Below the pieces are notes generated by a model. It searched no databases. It was not told the DNA's origin and saw only the letters and a list, made by a program, of their open reading frames with translations. A program made the translations under genes and the position numbers. A stretch of DNA of 64,000 nt from SAR324 cluster bacterium. Its GTDB lineage: Bacteria; SAR324; XYD2-FULL-50-16; JAERRU01. Shown in pieces: positions 41,229 through 51,014 of the stretch. The DNA lies in NCBI GenBank assembly GCA_016735295.1, contig JAERRU010000006.1, positions 1 to 64,000 of the forward strand. The letters are read 5' to 3'. Position 1 is the first letter of the stretch. Each line of letters opens with the position of its first letter.

Positions 41229-42098
41229 CTAAACTCGGCAGTTTTCCAAACCATGCACCAAAATAGCACTCGCCCCCACCTTGGGCAATTCATCAAGTAG
41301 CCGGTTAATGCTAGTCTTTAATACCATAGATTTGATAGCTACCCAAGCGTCATCTTCTAATGCCAGCACCGTTGGTGATTGAAACCCAGGAGTTAGCTTT
41401 TCTCCTAAATAACGATTCTCTTTTTTTATATTATACTCAATTAAGCAATATTTATGAGATATTTTTATTCCCTCTAATCTTCGCTTAACTACCCCGATAA
41501 GATTTTTATGTGGGCTATTGTGATTGGCAATTAATACTGGGCTAGAATCTAGGATTGAATCTACCAATTCTAATCCTGCAGCGCGCATAGTTTCTCCTGT
41601 TTGCACCAAATCAATCACTGCGTCAGCTAAGCCCAGATGGCAAGCCACCTCAACTGAGCCAGAAACAGCTCTTATTTCAGGTAATTTTGCTAAATTTTGC
41701 TGCGATAGATAATCTTTCGCTAAATTAGGAAAAGAAGTAACTACCTTTTTGCCTGATAATTGACTAATATCTTTTATACTTCCAATTGGAGCCTGTAAAC
41801 ACAAACTGCAACACCCAAAATCAAAATTTAATAATTGCTCAACTTTAACTTTCGATTCTTTTATCACATCTAAACCAGTAATGCCAAAATCAACATCGCC
41901 TTGCCCCACAAAATAAGCGATATCTTTAGCTGGAATAAAAAAAATTGCTAACTCAGGAATAGAAGTGCAAATGGCTACATCCGATCGGCTGCTGCGGCTA
42001 ATCGCTATATCCGCCTGTTTAAGATAGGCCATGACATGCTCATACAATCTTCCCTTTTTAGGGACGGCAAACAAGACTTTACCTTTTATTATATCCAT
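41229..42098 (-). CDS. hisG: ATP phosphoribosyltransferase, long-form HisG
   Basis: FAVPKKGRLYEHVMAYL; DFGITGLDVIKES; ATSFPNLAKDYL-like; SVEVACHLGLADAVIDLVQTGETMRAAGL; C-terminal regulatory domain ending GASAILVHGLENCRV. Confidence 0.92.
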   Translation of the reverse strand: MDIIKGKVLFAVPKKGRLYEHVMAYLKQADIAISRSSRSDVAICTSIPELAIFFIPAKDIAYFVGQGDVDFGITGLDVIKESKVKVEQLLNFDFGCCSLCLQAPIGSIKDISQLSGKKVVTSFPNLAKDYLSQQNLAKLPEIRAVSGSVEVACHLGLADAVIDLVQTGETMRAAGLELVDSILDSSPVLIANHNSPHKNLIGVVKRRLEGIKISHKYCLIEYNIKKENRYLGEKLTPGFQSPTVLALEDDAWVAIKSMVLKTSINRLLDELPKVGASAILVHGLENCRV

Positions 42099-42149
42099 TA
42101 TTTAATTTTTTAGATCTAAATTGAGTGAAAGATTTAAGCAAATTAAACC

Positions 42150-43430
42150 CTAATCATCCTCAAGCCTAGTGGATTCTCTTACTATTTCTACTAACTTAAT
42201 TTCATTTTTTAACATCTCCTTGACCGTAAATCGCCAGATTCCTAAATGAGTAACAAAATCATTTATTCGCGGAATTTTTTTAAGTTGATGCATGACAAAT
42301 CCTTGTAATGTTTCATAATCTCCATTTTCATCAAACTGTAGCAAAAGATGTTTTTTTAAAGAATAAATATCAATGCTACCACTAGCAATCCATTTATTAT
42401 CACTAATTTGCTTTAATTCGGGATCTTTTTTAACATCTTTTTCATCTAATATATCCCCCACTAACTCTTCTAATATATCTTCTAGAGTGATAATGCCTCT
42501 AACTCCGCCAAATTCATCAACCACTACCCCTAAATGGCTTTTTTCTCTTCTTAATGTATTTAAAACATTCCATATAGTCCAAGTGTCCCGCACAAAAATA
42601 GGTTGAGCGGCGATTTGATTTAATTTTTTATCTTGCAACTCACTTTCTTGACTAGTGAACATATCTCTAACATGGACTACCCCATTTATATTATCTAGGT
42701 CATCTAAAAAAATTGGGACTCTAGAAAACATCTGCTTCATCATAATAGGTAAAGCCTTTTCAATGCTCATATCACTTTCCATCGCAAATATTTGGTTGCG
42801 AGGGCGCATAATGGTCATCACATAGCGGTTAAGGGCCATTACATTACGAATTACCTCGCTTTCATTTTGACCAATAAGCCCCTCCTTCGTGCTTTTCTCC
42901 GTAAAACCGATAAAAGCCTTTTGAAAAACATCTGGATTAGTTTTATTAAAAGATGATTTTAATCTTTCAAAAAGATTAACCACCACCAACACACTTTTTG
43001 ATAAAGGTGCAGTAAGATAATTAACCCATAATAAAAAAGATGCGAAGGACAAACATAAATCATATTTAACCCTTAAGCCTATCACCTTAGGAACAGCCTC
43101 AGCGAAAATTATGACCACCACCGCAAATACGATAGTGGCTATGCTAGCCATTAACTCAGGGCGAACATCAAAAATTTTTGCCAGCTCTAACGATAAAAAA
43201 ACGTTTAATGCACTAGCAGTAATGTTTGTCGTATTATTGAAAATTAAAATACCAAATAGTAGATTATCCTTTTCTTTTTTGAGCTTGAGCAATTTATTAG
43301 CGTTCTTATGCTTAGCATGCACGGCAGTAAGAAAATCTAACTCATCCATAGCAAAAAAAGCTATCTCAAGAGCAGTAAATAGCCCTGATAAGGCTATCAA
43401 TACAACTAGTATAATATATATGGTTAACAA
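42150..43430 (-). CDS. CNNM/CorC (HlyC-type) membrane protein with CBS pair
   Basis: DUF21 N-terminus; VMTIMRPRNQIFAMESDM...FSRVPIFLDDLDNINGVVHVRDM; LGVVVDEFGGVRGIITLEDILEELVGDILDE. Confidence 0.93.
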   Translation of the reverse strand: MLTIYIILVVLIALSGLFTALEIAFFAMDELDFLTAVHAKHKNANKLLKLKKEKDNLLFGILIFNNTTNITASALNVFLSLELAKIFDVRPELMASIATIVFAVVVIIFAEAVPKVIGLRVKYDLCLSFASFLLWVNYLTAPLSKSVLVVVNLFERLKSSFNKTNPDVFQKAFIGFTEKSTKEGLIGQNESEVIRNVMALNRYVMTIMRPRNQIFAMESDMSIEKALPIMMKQMFSRVPIFLDDLDNINGVVHVRDMFTSQESELQDKKLNQIAAQPIFVRDTWTIWNVLNTLRREKSHLGVVVDEFGGVRGIITLEDILEELVGDILDEKDVKKDPELKQISDNKWIASGSIDIYSLKKHLLLQFDENGDYETLQGFVMHQLKKIPRINDFVTHLGIWRFTVKEMLKNEIKLVEIVRESTRLEDD

Positions 43431-43480
43431 TATTAATTATATGTGGTTTAAGTTATCTGCTAGTATTTATTATAATAAAT

Positions 43481-44878
43481 TTAGTCCATAGGAACCCCAG
43501 GGGTAGCTCCCAACTGTTTTAATAGTTCATCAAAATTAGAAAGATCCTTAGGTGCCTCTTTGCCCTGCTCGCCAGGGGCGATTTCACTTGTTTGGGAATC
43601 TTTTATTTTTTCATCTTCTATTGACTGTGTTTCTGGAGAAATAATTTCTTCTTTAGGGAAAATTGGCCCTATCTCCTTTTCTAGAGCTTTTAGATATGGA
43701 AAAATTAATTCTTTTTGTAAATATTCCAAATTTTGTAGCTCCAGCTCCTTTTGATAATTATGATTTGGGATAGCAAAAGTTGATTTACCTTCTCGTTCAG
43801 GCATTAAACCATAATAAGAATTCATTTGATAAAGATTACTATTTAATTGTTGATTAACTAGCAAGGATTTATCTATTAACCCGATCAAAAGGTCAGAAAT
43901 ATTTTCAAGAGGAATAAGATTAGTTACTAAAATTTTATCTAGTACAACCAATTTAATTTGTGAATAATCCCCGATAGAAAAAAAATTATCCCAATTAAGT
44001 CTAATTTGCTCGATAGCTTGAGGGTAATCTTTTAAAAAATCTTCTAAAAATAATTTAAATGGCTCAGTAATAACCGAATAATCAATGAGATCAGGGGCGA
44101 GAGCATCTTTTTTATCATTGGTATCACCAATAGATTGTTGCCACCTATGGAGGCTAGCTACTAGTTTAAATAATTCATGATTTTTTCCCGCTCTTAAATA
44201 GTGAATAACCAATTTTCTAGTATTAAAATAGTGCCCTTTAGTGCACCAAAACTTATCGGGAGATATATTTTCTGAATTTTTAATATACCACCAAAGATAA
44301 GTAATTATTTCGGGTTGATGGGCAAAATCTTCATTACTCAAAGAGTCTATGATCTGTTGGTGCTTTGATAATGTAATTCTCTCATCTCCCAATTTAGCAT
44401 TGAGAGTTTGCGAAGACCAAAGATGAAAAACTCTATCTAGCACCTGTTCTAGCAACATAAGCAAAAGCTCATTTAACGCCTCCCTAAGCTCAAAAGAAAC
44501 ACCATCTTTTTGTAAGGCGTCAGTTAAAGACATATCTAACCCAAAAGCAAATACTTCGTCATCAGCCTTAAGTGAAGCCTTGCGGGGCTCTCCCAAAATA
44601 CAACGTTCGCCCACTAAAGAACTACTAACTTTATCTAGCCTTTGATCTTTTACATAGACCGACAAAGAGCCTTTTAAAATTAAAAAAATCCATTGGTCAA
44701 AATCGCCTTCTTTAATTAATATTTCACCTGGAGATAGTTTTAGCACCTTGCCGTATTTATAGACTATATCAAGTAATTCTTCTGAGGCATGATGAAAACT
44801 TTTCAAGTGCCTTAATGCCTGACGAGCGTTTTTGTTCTCAGGCAATATATTTTTTAGATAGTTGGTAAATGGGCTCAT
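43481..44878 (-). CDS. Cyclic-nucleotide-binding-domain protein
   Basis: GKVLKLSPGEILIKEGDFDQWIFLILKGSLSVYVKDQRLDKVSSSLVGERCILGEPRKASLKADDEVFAFGLDMS resembles CAP_ED beta-roll; no DNA-binding domain recognised. Confidence 0.75.
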   Translation of the reverse strand: MSPFTNYLKNILPENKNARQALRHLKSFHHASEELLDIVYKYGKVLKLSPGEILIKEGDFDQWIFLILKGSLSVYVKDQRLDKVSSSLVGERCILGEPRKASLKADDEVFAFGLDMSLTDALQKDGVSFELREALNELLLMLLEQVLDRVFHLWSSQTLNAKLGDERITLSKHQQIIDSLSNEDFAHQPEIITYLWWYIKNSENISPDKFWCTKGHYFNTRKLVIHYLRAGKNHELFKLVASLHRWQQSIGDTNDKKDALAPDLIDYSVITEPFKLFLEDFLKDYPQAIEQIRLNWDNFFSIGDYSQIKLVVLDKILVTNLIPLENISDLLIGLIDKSLLVNQQLNSNLYQMNSYYGLMPEREGKSTFAIPNHNYQKELELQNLEYLQKELIFPYLKALEKEIGPIFPKEEIISPETQSIEDEKIKDSQTSEIAPGEQGKEAPKDLSNFDELLKQLGATPGVPMD

Positions 44879-44986
44879 GAGTTATAGTTATCTAATCTAA
44901 TTTGCTATAATCTGTTATTAAAGGATAGAGTTTAAGTTGAATTTTTAAATTTTAGTGGCTTTTATTAATTTATAACAATAATTACG

Positions 44987-45670
44987 ATGCATTTTTTTTT
45001 TGATTTTGACAGTACTTTATACGCCAAAGAGTCGTTAGACGAAGTTTTAATATCATCACTAAGTTCTGCTAAGGCAAGGGAAGTAATGGCAAAAAAATTG
45101 GCTGATATCTGCTCTTTAGGAATGGCAGGCAAGATGGATATAATAAATTCAATAAAAGAAAGGTTATCATTAGTTAAGCTTAACCGAATACATATCAGTA
45201 ATTATATTAAAAAAAACAAAAAATTACAAGCACCAGTACTGGTTTTACTTAAGTCGCTGCTTAAACAAGGGCACGATGTGTTTGTGATAAGTAACGGATT
45301 TAAAGAATTAATATTGCCCATGTGCGTAAGGGCGGGCATTAGCGCTGATAATGTTATTGCTAATAGCTTTAGTTTTACCAAAAATGGTGTGGCGGTAATC
45401 TATAAAAAAAATATGCCTTTACTGGCGGGGAAGGGGCAAACCATCAAAAGCATTAAGAGAGTAAAAAAATTAACCCAAACCACTTTTATGATCGGTGATA
45501 GCATTACTGACGCAAAAGCTAAAATTAAGGGGGGAGCAGATTTTTTTATTGGATGGGATATTTATATTAAAAGGCCGCAAATAAGCAATATAGCAGACGC
45601 TACTGTTAGCCGAATAGCTGATTTTGAAAGAGAGGTTAATTTTTTAGAAAATACAAAGACATCAAGGTAG
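44987..45670 (+). CDS. HAD-family phosphatase (SerB-like)
   Basis: MHFFFDFDSTLYAKESLDEV (DxDST); VFVISNGFKELILPM; TTFMIGDSITDAKAKIKGGADFFIGW. Confidence 0.82.
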   Translation: MHFFFDFDSTLYAKESLDEVLISSLSSAKAREVMAKKLADICSLGMAGKMDIINSIKERLSLVKLNRIHISNYIKKNKKLQAPVLVLLKSLLKQGHDVFVISNGFKELILPMCVRAGISADNVIANSFSFTKNGVAVIYKKNMPLLAGKGQTIKSIKRVKKLTQTTFMIGDSITDAKAKIKGGADFFIGWDIYIKRPQISNIADATVSRIADFEREVNFLENTKTSR

Positions 45671-45698
45671 CCGTGTTTGCTGATTTATGAATATATAA

Positions 45699-47087
45699 TT
45701 AATCGCTAGGTTCAATTTTAGCTATTTTATCGTTATCGTGCCATTTAATAGTAACTTTATCCCCTTCAGTTACTTGGGTGGATTTGGTGATTAGATTTCT
45801 TTTTTTAAAAATTACCGCATATCCTTTTTTTAAAATATTGGTGGGATTATTATCCTCTAAGCTAGTTTGGCGGTAGGAGATATTTTTTTTATGTTCATAA
45901 ATTTTATGTTTCATTAATTGCCTGATATCAGCCGATAAATTAGTTAGTAAGCCACACTTTTTTTTAAATAAGTCATGCACATCAAAGTTTTTCAAGCTAC
46001 CGCTAGCAGAAGCCAATTTTTGCTTAAAACCGGTAACTACATAAAAATAATCTTTATCTAGGTTGGCCTGCAATTTATTTAATCTAATTTTAGCGGTTAA
46101 AATTAATTTATTGCAGTGAGCACCCAAGGCGTTATTTATATTTGTTAAGCGGTAATTTACCGATTGGGCGTGGTTTGTTATATATTCTTTAAAAATGATA
46201 GCAGAATTTTCTATTAATTCATTAATATCGTCTAACGTTTTATGGGTCACATAAACAGCTGCATCGCTAGGAGTTTTTGCCATATGATCAGCCGCTAAAT
46301 CGGCTAAAGATAAATCCGCCTGGTGGCCAATAGCAGTAATTAAAGGAGTTTTGCACTTAGATATCGCCTTAACTACTACTTCCTCGTTAAAACCCCATAA
46401 ATCCTCTTTGGAACCGCCACCGCGAGATACTATTATTACGTCAAGAGGGGTAGTTTTTTGGGAGTAGGCATCTAAACGTTTAATTGCTGAAGCTATGCTT
46501 TGAGCAGATCTTTTGCCGGTTACTTTAGTTTGCATCACAAAATAATGAATCTTGGGAAATCTATCAGAACTTACCTTTATAATATCTTTTAAGGCGTCAC
46601 TTTGCTGAGCGGTTACTATGCCTAATCTTTGCACGAAAGTAGGCACCGATTTTTTATTTATCTCCGCAAAAAATCCTAATTTGGTGAGTTTATGTTTTAA
46701 TTTTTCGAATTCAAGATCCAATACCCCTCTATCTCGAGGGATTATGTGGTCAATAATAATTTGATAAACGCCTTGCTGGGGATAGGTGCTTATTTTGCCT
46801 AGAACAATCACCGCGAGGCCGTCTTTTAGTGTGAAATCAAAATTAGTTTGGTTTTTAAAAAGCACACATTTTATAGTTGCCTGATCATCTTTTAGGCTAA
46901 AATATCTATGCCCTGAGAGGTGATGGTTAAAATAATTTGATACCTCGCCGGTGACGTAAACAACGCTAAATTTATTTTCTAGAACACTCTTTATTTTTGC
47001 CGATATCTCCTTTACCTGCCAAACTTTAGGTGAGATATCTTCTTCGGCAGTGAGCTTTTTTAAGGGGGCTCTATAATGAAATGACAT
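45699..47087 (-). CDS. xseA: Exodeoxyribonuclease VII large subunit
   Basis: KFSVVYVTGEVSNYFNHHLSGHRYFSLKDDQATIKCVLF; VIIVSRGGGSKEDLWGFNEE; AIGHQADLSLADLAAD. Confidence 0.95.
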   Translation of the reverse strand: MSFHYRAPLKKLTAEEDISPKVWQVKEISAKIKSVLENKFSVVYVTGEVSNYFNHHLSGHRYFSLKDDQATIKCVLFKNQTNFDFTLKDGLAVIVLGKISTYPQQGVYQIIIDHIIPRDRGVLDLEFEKLKHKLTKLGFFAEINKKSVPTFVQRLGIVTAQQSDALKDIIKVSSDRFPKIHYFVMQTKVTGKRSAQSIASAIKRLDAYSQKTTPLDVIIVSRGGGSKEDLWGFNEEVVVKAISKCKTPLITAIGHQADLSLADLAADHMAKTPSDAAVYVTHKTLDDINELIENSAIIFKEYITNHAQSVNYRLTNINNALGAHCNKLILTAKIRLNKLQANLDKDYFYVVTGFKQKLASASGSLKNFDVHDLFKKKCGLLTNLSADIRQLMKHKIYEHKKNISYRQTSLEDNNPTNILKKGYAVIFKKRNLITKSTQVTEGDKVTIKWHDNDKIAKIEPSD

Positions 47088-47180
47088 AAAAACTAAAATA
47101 TATTAAAATAAAAAAAATTCACGTTTAATAATCGGTATCTCAATTAATATTTTATGCTCACCTAGCTTAATATAATTTAA

Positions 47181-47903
47181 TTAATATAACCTGTTGGTAT
47201 AAATAGGGGCTAGTTTTTTCCATTTATCATTTAAGGAATATTTTTGCCACTCTTGCCAAATAAATGCTTCTTTTTCATTAGCTAATTTTTGTATTAAATC
47301 GGCTAAATATTTATGTACCACCTTTAAAAGAGCGATATTATCGACTATTTCACCAGTTATATCTTCAATAGAAGTAACTTTATCAGCAATATTCGCCGGA
47401 AAAGATTCTTTTTTAATATTAATCCCAATGCCAACCACTATTGTTTGAGGCGATGAAGGCTTATCTAATTTACTTACGCACCACGACCTTTCACATAAAA
47501 TACCGGCAATCTTTTTTTCATTTTTTTTTGTAGCAACGATTAAATCGTTAGGCCACTTAATCTTTAAATTACTAACTCCAAATTCACATAAAGCTTGGTG
47601 CACAGCCCATCCGATGTAAATACTCAAAGGGCTATCAGCCGGTAAATCCTGAGGAGTGATGAGGGGAATAGATACCAACAAACCACTTCTAGGAGGGCTT
47701 TGCCAAACTCGATCCATGCGGCCCTTGCCTTGGTGCTGATAATCACTTAAAAATATTAAAGGCGGTTGTTTATCGGCTAAATGAGTTTTTAAGGCGTGAT
47801 TAGTTGAATTTAGCTCAGTAAAATAGCGAACTTTATGCGGAATAAAAGTCCCTAAATCAGTTAAATAAAACTCTTTAAAATTATTAACACTCTCGGCCTT
47901 CAT
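47181..47903 (-). CDS. birA: Biotin--[acetyl-CoA-carboxylase] ligase
   Basis: ELNSTNHALK; DYQHQGKGRMDRVWQSPPRSGLLVSI; IKWPNDLIV; KKIAGILCE; VVGIGINI. Confidence 0.92.
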   Translation of the reverse strand: MKAESVNNFKEFYLTDLGTFIPHKVRYFTELNSTNHALKTHLADKQPPLIFLSDYQHQGKGRMDRVWQSPPRSGLLVSIPLITPQDLPADSPLSIYIGWAVHQALCEFGVSNLKIKWPNDLIVATKKNEKKIAGILCERSWCVSKLDKPSSPQTIVVGIGINIKKESFPANIADKVTSIEDITGEIVDNIALLKVVHKYLADLIQKLANEKEAFIWQEWQKYSLNDKWKKLAPIYTNRLY

Positions 47904-48226
47904 TACCTCATCAATTTTAACCAGAGTAGCTGTAAACTAGAGAATTTATCATTACACATAGGCCTAATTTTTAGCTTAATAATCAAGTTATGGCACTCCT
48001 TAAAAGCATGAAGAGCTGTCCTATAATGCTCTGCTGGGGAAGGGGTGTCCTTTTCCTCTTTTATTAAGGATACATCTTGCACAGCATCTAATTTAGAACA
48101 ATCATCATTGAGATTTAAAAATTCTTTATCAAATTTGCTACAAAAAGTTAACATTTCAGTTAAATTATAAGTAGGGTTTTGATAGTTACCTCGGGCAACG
48201 CAAATTGAAGATAAGCAATTCATCAC
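47903..48226 (-). CDS. Hypothetical protein
   Basis: 107-aa ORF overlapping birA start by 1 nt; no recognised motif. Confidence 0.4.
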   Translation of the reverse strand: MMNCLSSICVARGNYQNPTYNLTEMLTFCSKFDKEFLNLNDDCSKLDAVQDVSLIKEEKDTPSPAEHYRTALHAFKECHNLIIKLKIRPMCNDKFSSLQLLWLKLMR

Positions 48227-48358
48227 CGCCTGAGTGGATAAGAGGAGAGAAGGAATAGATTTCTTTTTAATTAGTCTTTTAGCACTCCTTAAATCCTTGA
48301 AAGACTGTTTCCAATATATATTAGCTAGGCGGTAGCTTTCTTTTGTTTTAATTGTCCA

Positions 48359-49501
48359 TTATAGGTTAGGTTCTTTTTCATAGGTTAGAACTATGCCATT
48401 ATATTTATCAAATTTTTTAAAAAATATATTGGAAAACACGGTTTTAAAAGCTTCTTTAACGGCAGCGTCAGTAGGTTTTCTTTTGAGCCCCCAAACGCCA
48501 AAATCACGAAATTGTTGAATAGATAGATTACCAAAATTTAATAAAAAAAACTGATTTTTTTTATTAATATAAAGCTCCTTAGGCAAAAATGGGATGCTTT
48601 TAGTGTTAGTGCTTATCAAAATTTTATCGTTATCTAGCTTAGCTTGATAGTTAACCTCGGTAGAAAAAAACCAATCTTTGGGTGGGGCTACCAGGTCATA
48701 GGCTAAAATAGGTAATATATCTCCTTGTTGATTATAATTTGACCAATCAAAAAATCCTTTAGCCTGACTAACTCGTAAATTATTAAGCTTGATGATGGGG
48801 ATATTATGTTTGGTAGGCACTAATACTAGCGGGGTGGTTTTCTTTTTACCAGAGCTAGTAGTTGGTGCTTTAAGCTCACCGGTTTTTACTTGATAGCTAT
48901 AATAATCAATATCAATTGATTCAATTGCGTAAAAACTCAAAAAACCAAAGGACGGCTTATATATAAAATCTTCGCCAATAAAAACGCCACTTTTCTCGTT
49001 AATACTGGCCTTTACAGATTTTCCTTGATTGGGAGATTGAAAATCTATCGATAATTTAATATGATCATATTGCTTAAAGCCCCCACCGATTTGATTAGAA
49101 TCAAAACTCAATTTACCAACAATCAACACACTAAACCAAAAATATTTTTCTGCTAAAAGCTCTTTATCATCAGGCTTTAAAGATAATGCTCTGGTAAATA
49201 AAAAGTGAGCGGATCTAAATTCTTTTTTAGCTAAAGCGTTGTGGTAGGCTTCTTTTAGGTCATCAAATACTTTTAGGGCCACCCTATCACGTGCTACTTT
49301 ATATCTACCGCGAGAAGGGAATTTATGATAGGCTATTTGATATTCCTCGTAGCTTTCTTCAAAGCGGCCCTCTTTTTCGTATCCTTGACCTAAGTGGTAT
49401 TCATAGCTACAACTAACAATCAGCAATCCCCCGAGCAAAGCTAATGATGAGATTGGTAATATATTTTTTAGTAACGAAAATAATTGAAACTTTTTAAACA
49501 T
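48359..49501 (-). CDS. TPR-containing lipoprotein
   Basis: Signal with lipobox LLIVSC; YHLGQGYEKEGRFEESYEEYQIAYHKFP and FRSAHFLFTRALSLKPDDKELL TPR-like. Confidence 0.7.
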   Translation of the reverse strand: MFKKFQLFSLLKNILPISSLALLGGLLIVSCSYEYHLGQGYEKEGRFEESYEEYQIAYHKFPSRGRYKVARDRVALKVFDDLKEAYHNALAKKEFRSAHFLFTRALSLKPDDKELLAEKYFWFSVLIVGKLSFDSNQIGGGFKQYDHIKLSIDFQSPNQGKSVKASINEKSGVFIGEDFIYKPSFGFLSFYAIESIDIDYYSYQVKTGELKAPTTSSGKKKTTPLVLVPTKHNIPIIKLNNLRVSQAKGFFDWSNYNQQGDILPILAYDLVAPPKDWFFSTEVNYQAKLDNDKILISTNTKSIPFLPKELYINKKNQFFLLNFGNLSIQQFRDFGVWGLKRKPTDAAVKEAFKTVFSNIFFKKFDKYNGIVLTYEKEPNL

Positions 49502-49532
49502 AATTATAAATCAGCGTAGGTATGTCAAAACC

Positions 49533-50615
49533 GTGATCAACATCTTAACAAAAATGATCAAACCAGGCGAAAAGTTTTTTTTAAAATTAAAACCATGGTT
49601 AACCTTTTCCATTAGGCTTATAATTGGTTTTTTATTAATTTTTTATCTAATAAAGGGTGGTAAACTTGATTTTACTAAAATAATAGCTGTTTTTAGCTCA
49701 CAACCGCAAGTATTAATAATTTTTCTGTTAGTAATAGTAGTTAATAATTTTATCTTAAGTGGGTTGCGTTATCAAGTTTTGTTGAACGGTAAGTTTAATT
49801 TACCTCAGGATATACTAAAATTAACTATGATCGGGCAATTTTTTAATTCCACTTTGCCAGGAGCGGTAACGGGGGATTTGGTTAAGGGATATTATTTTAA
49901 AAAAATAAATGCCAATTTAAAAACAAGTGATCTAGTAGTAAGCCTAATTTGCGATAGATTAGCCGGCTTAAGCGCATTAATGATGGTTGCTCTGATGTGC
50001 TTATTAATTTTTTATTTTGGGGCTAGTTACCAGCCTCATCAATTGCATATTATGTTGCTAGTAATGGGGATGCCTCTAGTTTTAGGATATATTTTTTTAA
50101 TTATATTAGCTAGGTTTAGTAATAATTTTAGCCAGATGTGGGGTAAAATTAGTTCTCTAGCCCAGAGCAACAAAGCACTAGTGAGTTTATCCAACTCATT
50201 CAAACTATTTAAATTATCCAAACTATCCAAACTATCCAAACTATCCAAACTATCCAAATTAAACATCACTTTACCCAGCGCCAATAGGTTGATAGTGGCA
50301 TTAGCGATATCGCTGGTTATTTTTACTAGCACCACCTTATTAATTTATTATGGAGCAACCAAATTAGGAGTGGCCCCGGCCTTGAATTTATGGCAACAGG
50401 CTCTTTTAATTCCTATAGGGTTAATAGTAGTGGCTTTACCCATATCACCAGGAGGGATAGGTCTAGGGCACGTGGCCTTTCAAATGCTATATGCCAGCCA
50501 TGGAATAAAAGGCGGGGCAGACGTATTTAATATATTTATAGTAGTTCAATTATTAGTAAATTTAACCGGAGTAGTGCCCTATCTAGCCCTTAAAAACAAA
50601 CAAAGAAAAATTTAA
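49533..50615 (+). CDS. Lysylphosphatidylglycerol synthase TM-region (YbhN/AglD-like) membrane protein
   Basis: GQFFNSTLPGAVTGDLVKGYYFKK; VVSLICDRLAGLSALM; LPISPGGIGLGHVAF. Confidence 0.88.
   Translation: MINILTKMIKPGEKFFLKLKPWLTFSIRLIIGFLLIFYLIKGGKLDFTKIIAVFSSQPQVLIIFLLVIVVNNFILSGLRYQVLLNGKFNLPQDILKLTMIGQFFNSTLPGAVTGDLVKGYYFKKINANLKTSDLVVSLICDRLAGLSALMMVALMCLLIFYFGASYQPHQLHIMLLVMGMPLVLGYIFLIILARFSNNFSQMWGKISSLAQSNKALVSLSNSFKLFKLSKLSKLSKLSKLSKLNITLPSANRLIVALAISLVIFTSTTLLIYYGATKLGVAPALNLWQQALLIPIGLIVVALPISPGGIGLGHVAFQMLYASHGIKGGADVFNIFIVVQLLVNLTGVVPYLALKNKQRKI
50209..50257 (+). repeat. In-frame 9-bp coding repeat (Lys-Leu-Ser)n
   Basis: aaattatccaaactatccaaactatccaaactatccaaactatccaaa = KLSKLSKLSKLSKLSK. 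Confidence 0.95.
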
Positions 50616-50645
50616 TCTTAATTAATGATAATTTTACATAAAAAG

Positions 50646-51014
50646 CTAATCATCCTTATTCGATTCATAAGTGGCGTAGCCTAGCTCATTTAATCTTTGA
50701 TCTATTTTTAAAGAATGGCTCAAGCCCTTATCATAAATAAAGGTGAGTTTTAATGATTTTTTGAAGCTTAAACTTTGGTAGAGTTTATTTTGTAAGGGAA
50801 TTATTTTATGTTTTAAATCAGCGGTAATCATTTCGTGATTAGCATCACTAAAAGGAAGATAAAAAATCTTAGCATTGCCCAAAGAAGGGTCAAGCTGAAC
50901 GCGAGTGATAGTTATTTCATGCAATCTAGCATGGCTAAAGTTGCGTCTTAATATATCAACCAATTTTTGTTGAATTAACTTCTGGCGTCTTTCTAACGAA
51001 CGGCTAGTTTGCAT
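50646..51014 (-). CDS. rbfA: Ribosome-binding factor A
   Basis: LERRQKLIQQKLVDILRR; ITITRVQLDPSLGNAKIFYLP; LTFIYDKGLSHSLKIDQRLNEL; follows infB. Confidence 0.9.
   Translation of the reverse strand: MQTSRSLERRQKLIQQKLVDILRRNFSHARLHEITITRVQLDPSLGNAKIFYLPFSDANHEMITADLKHKIIPLQNKLYQSLSFKKSLKLTFIYDKGLSHSLKIDQRLNELGYATYESNKDD

Noticed and set aside
50039-50335. 98-aa minus-strand ORF with SLDSLDSLDS repeats
   Set aside because: Antisense of the KLS repeat inside the well-supported LPG-synthase-like CDS
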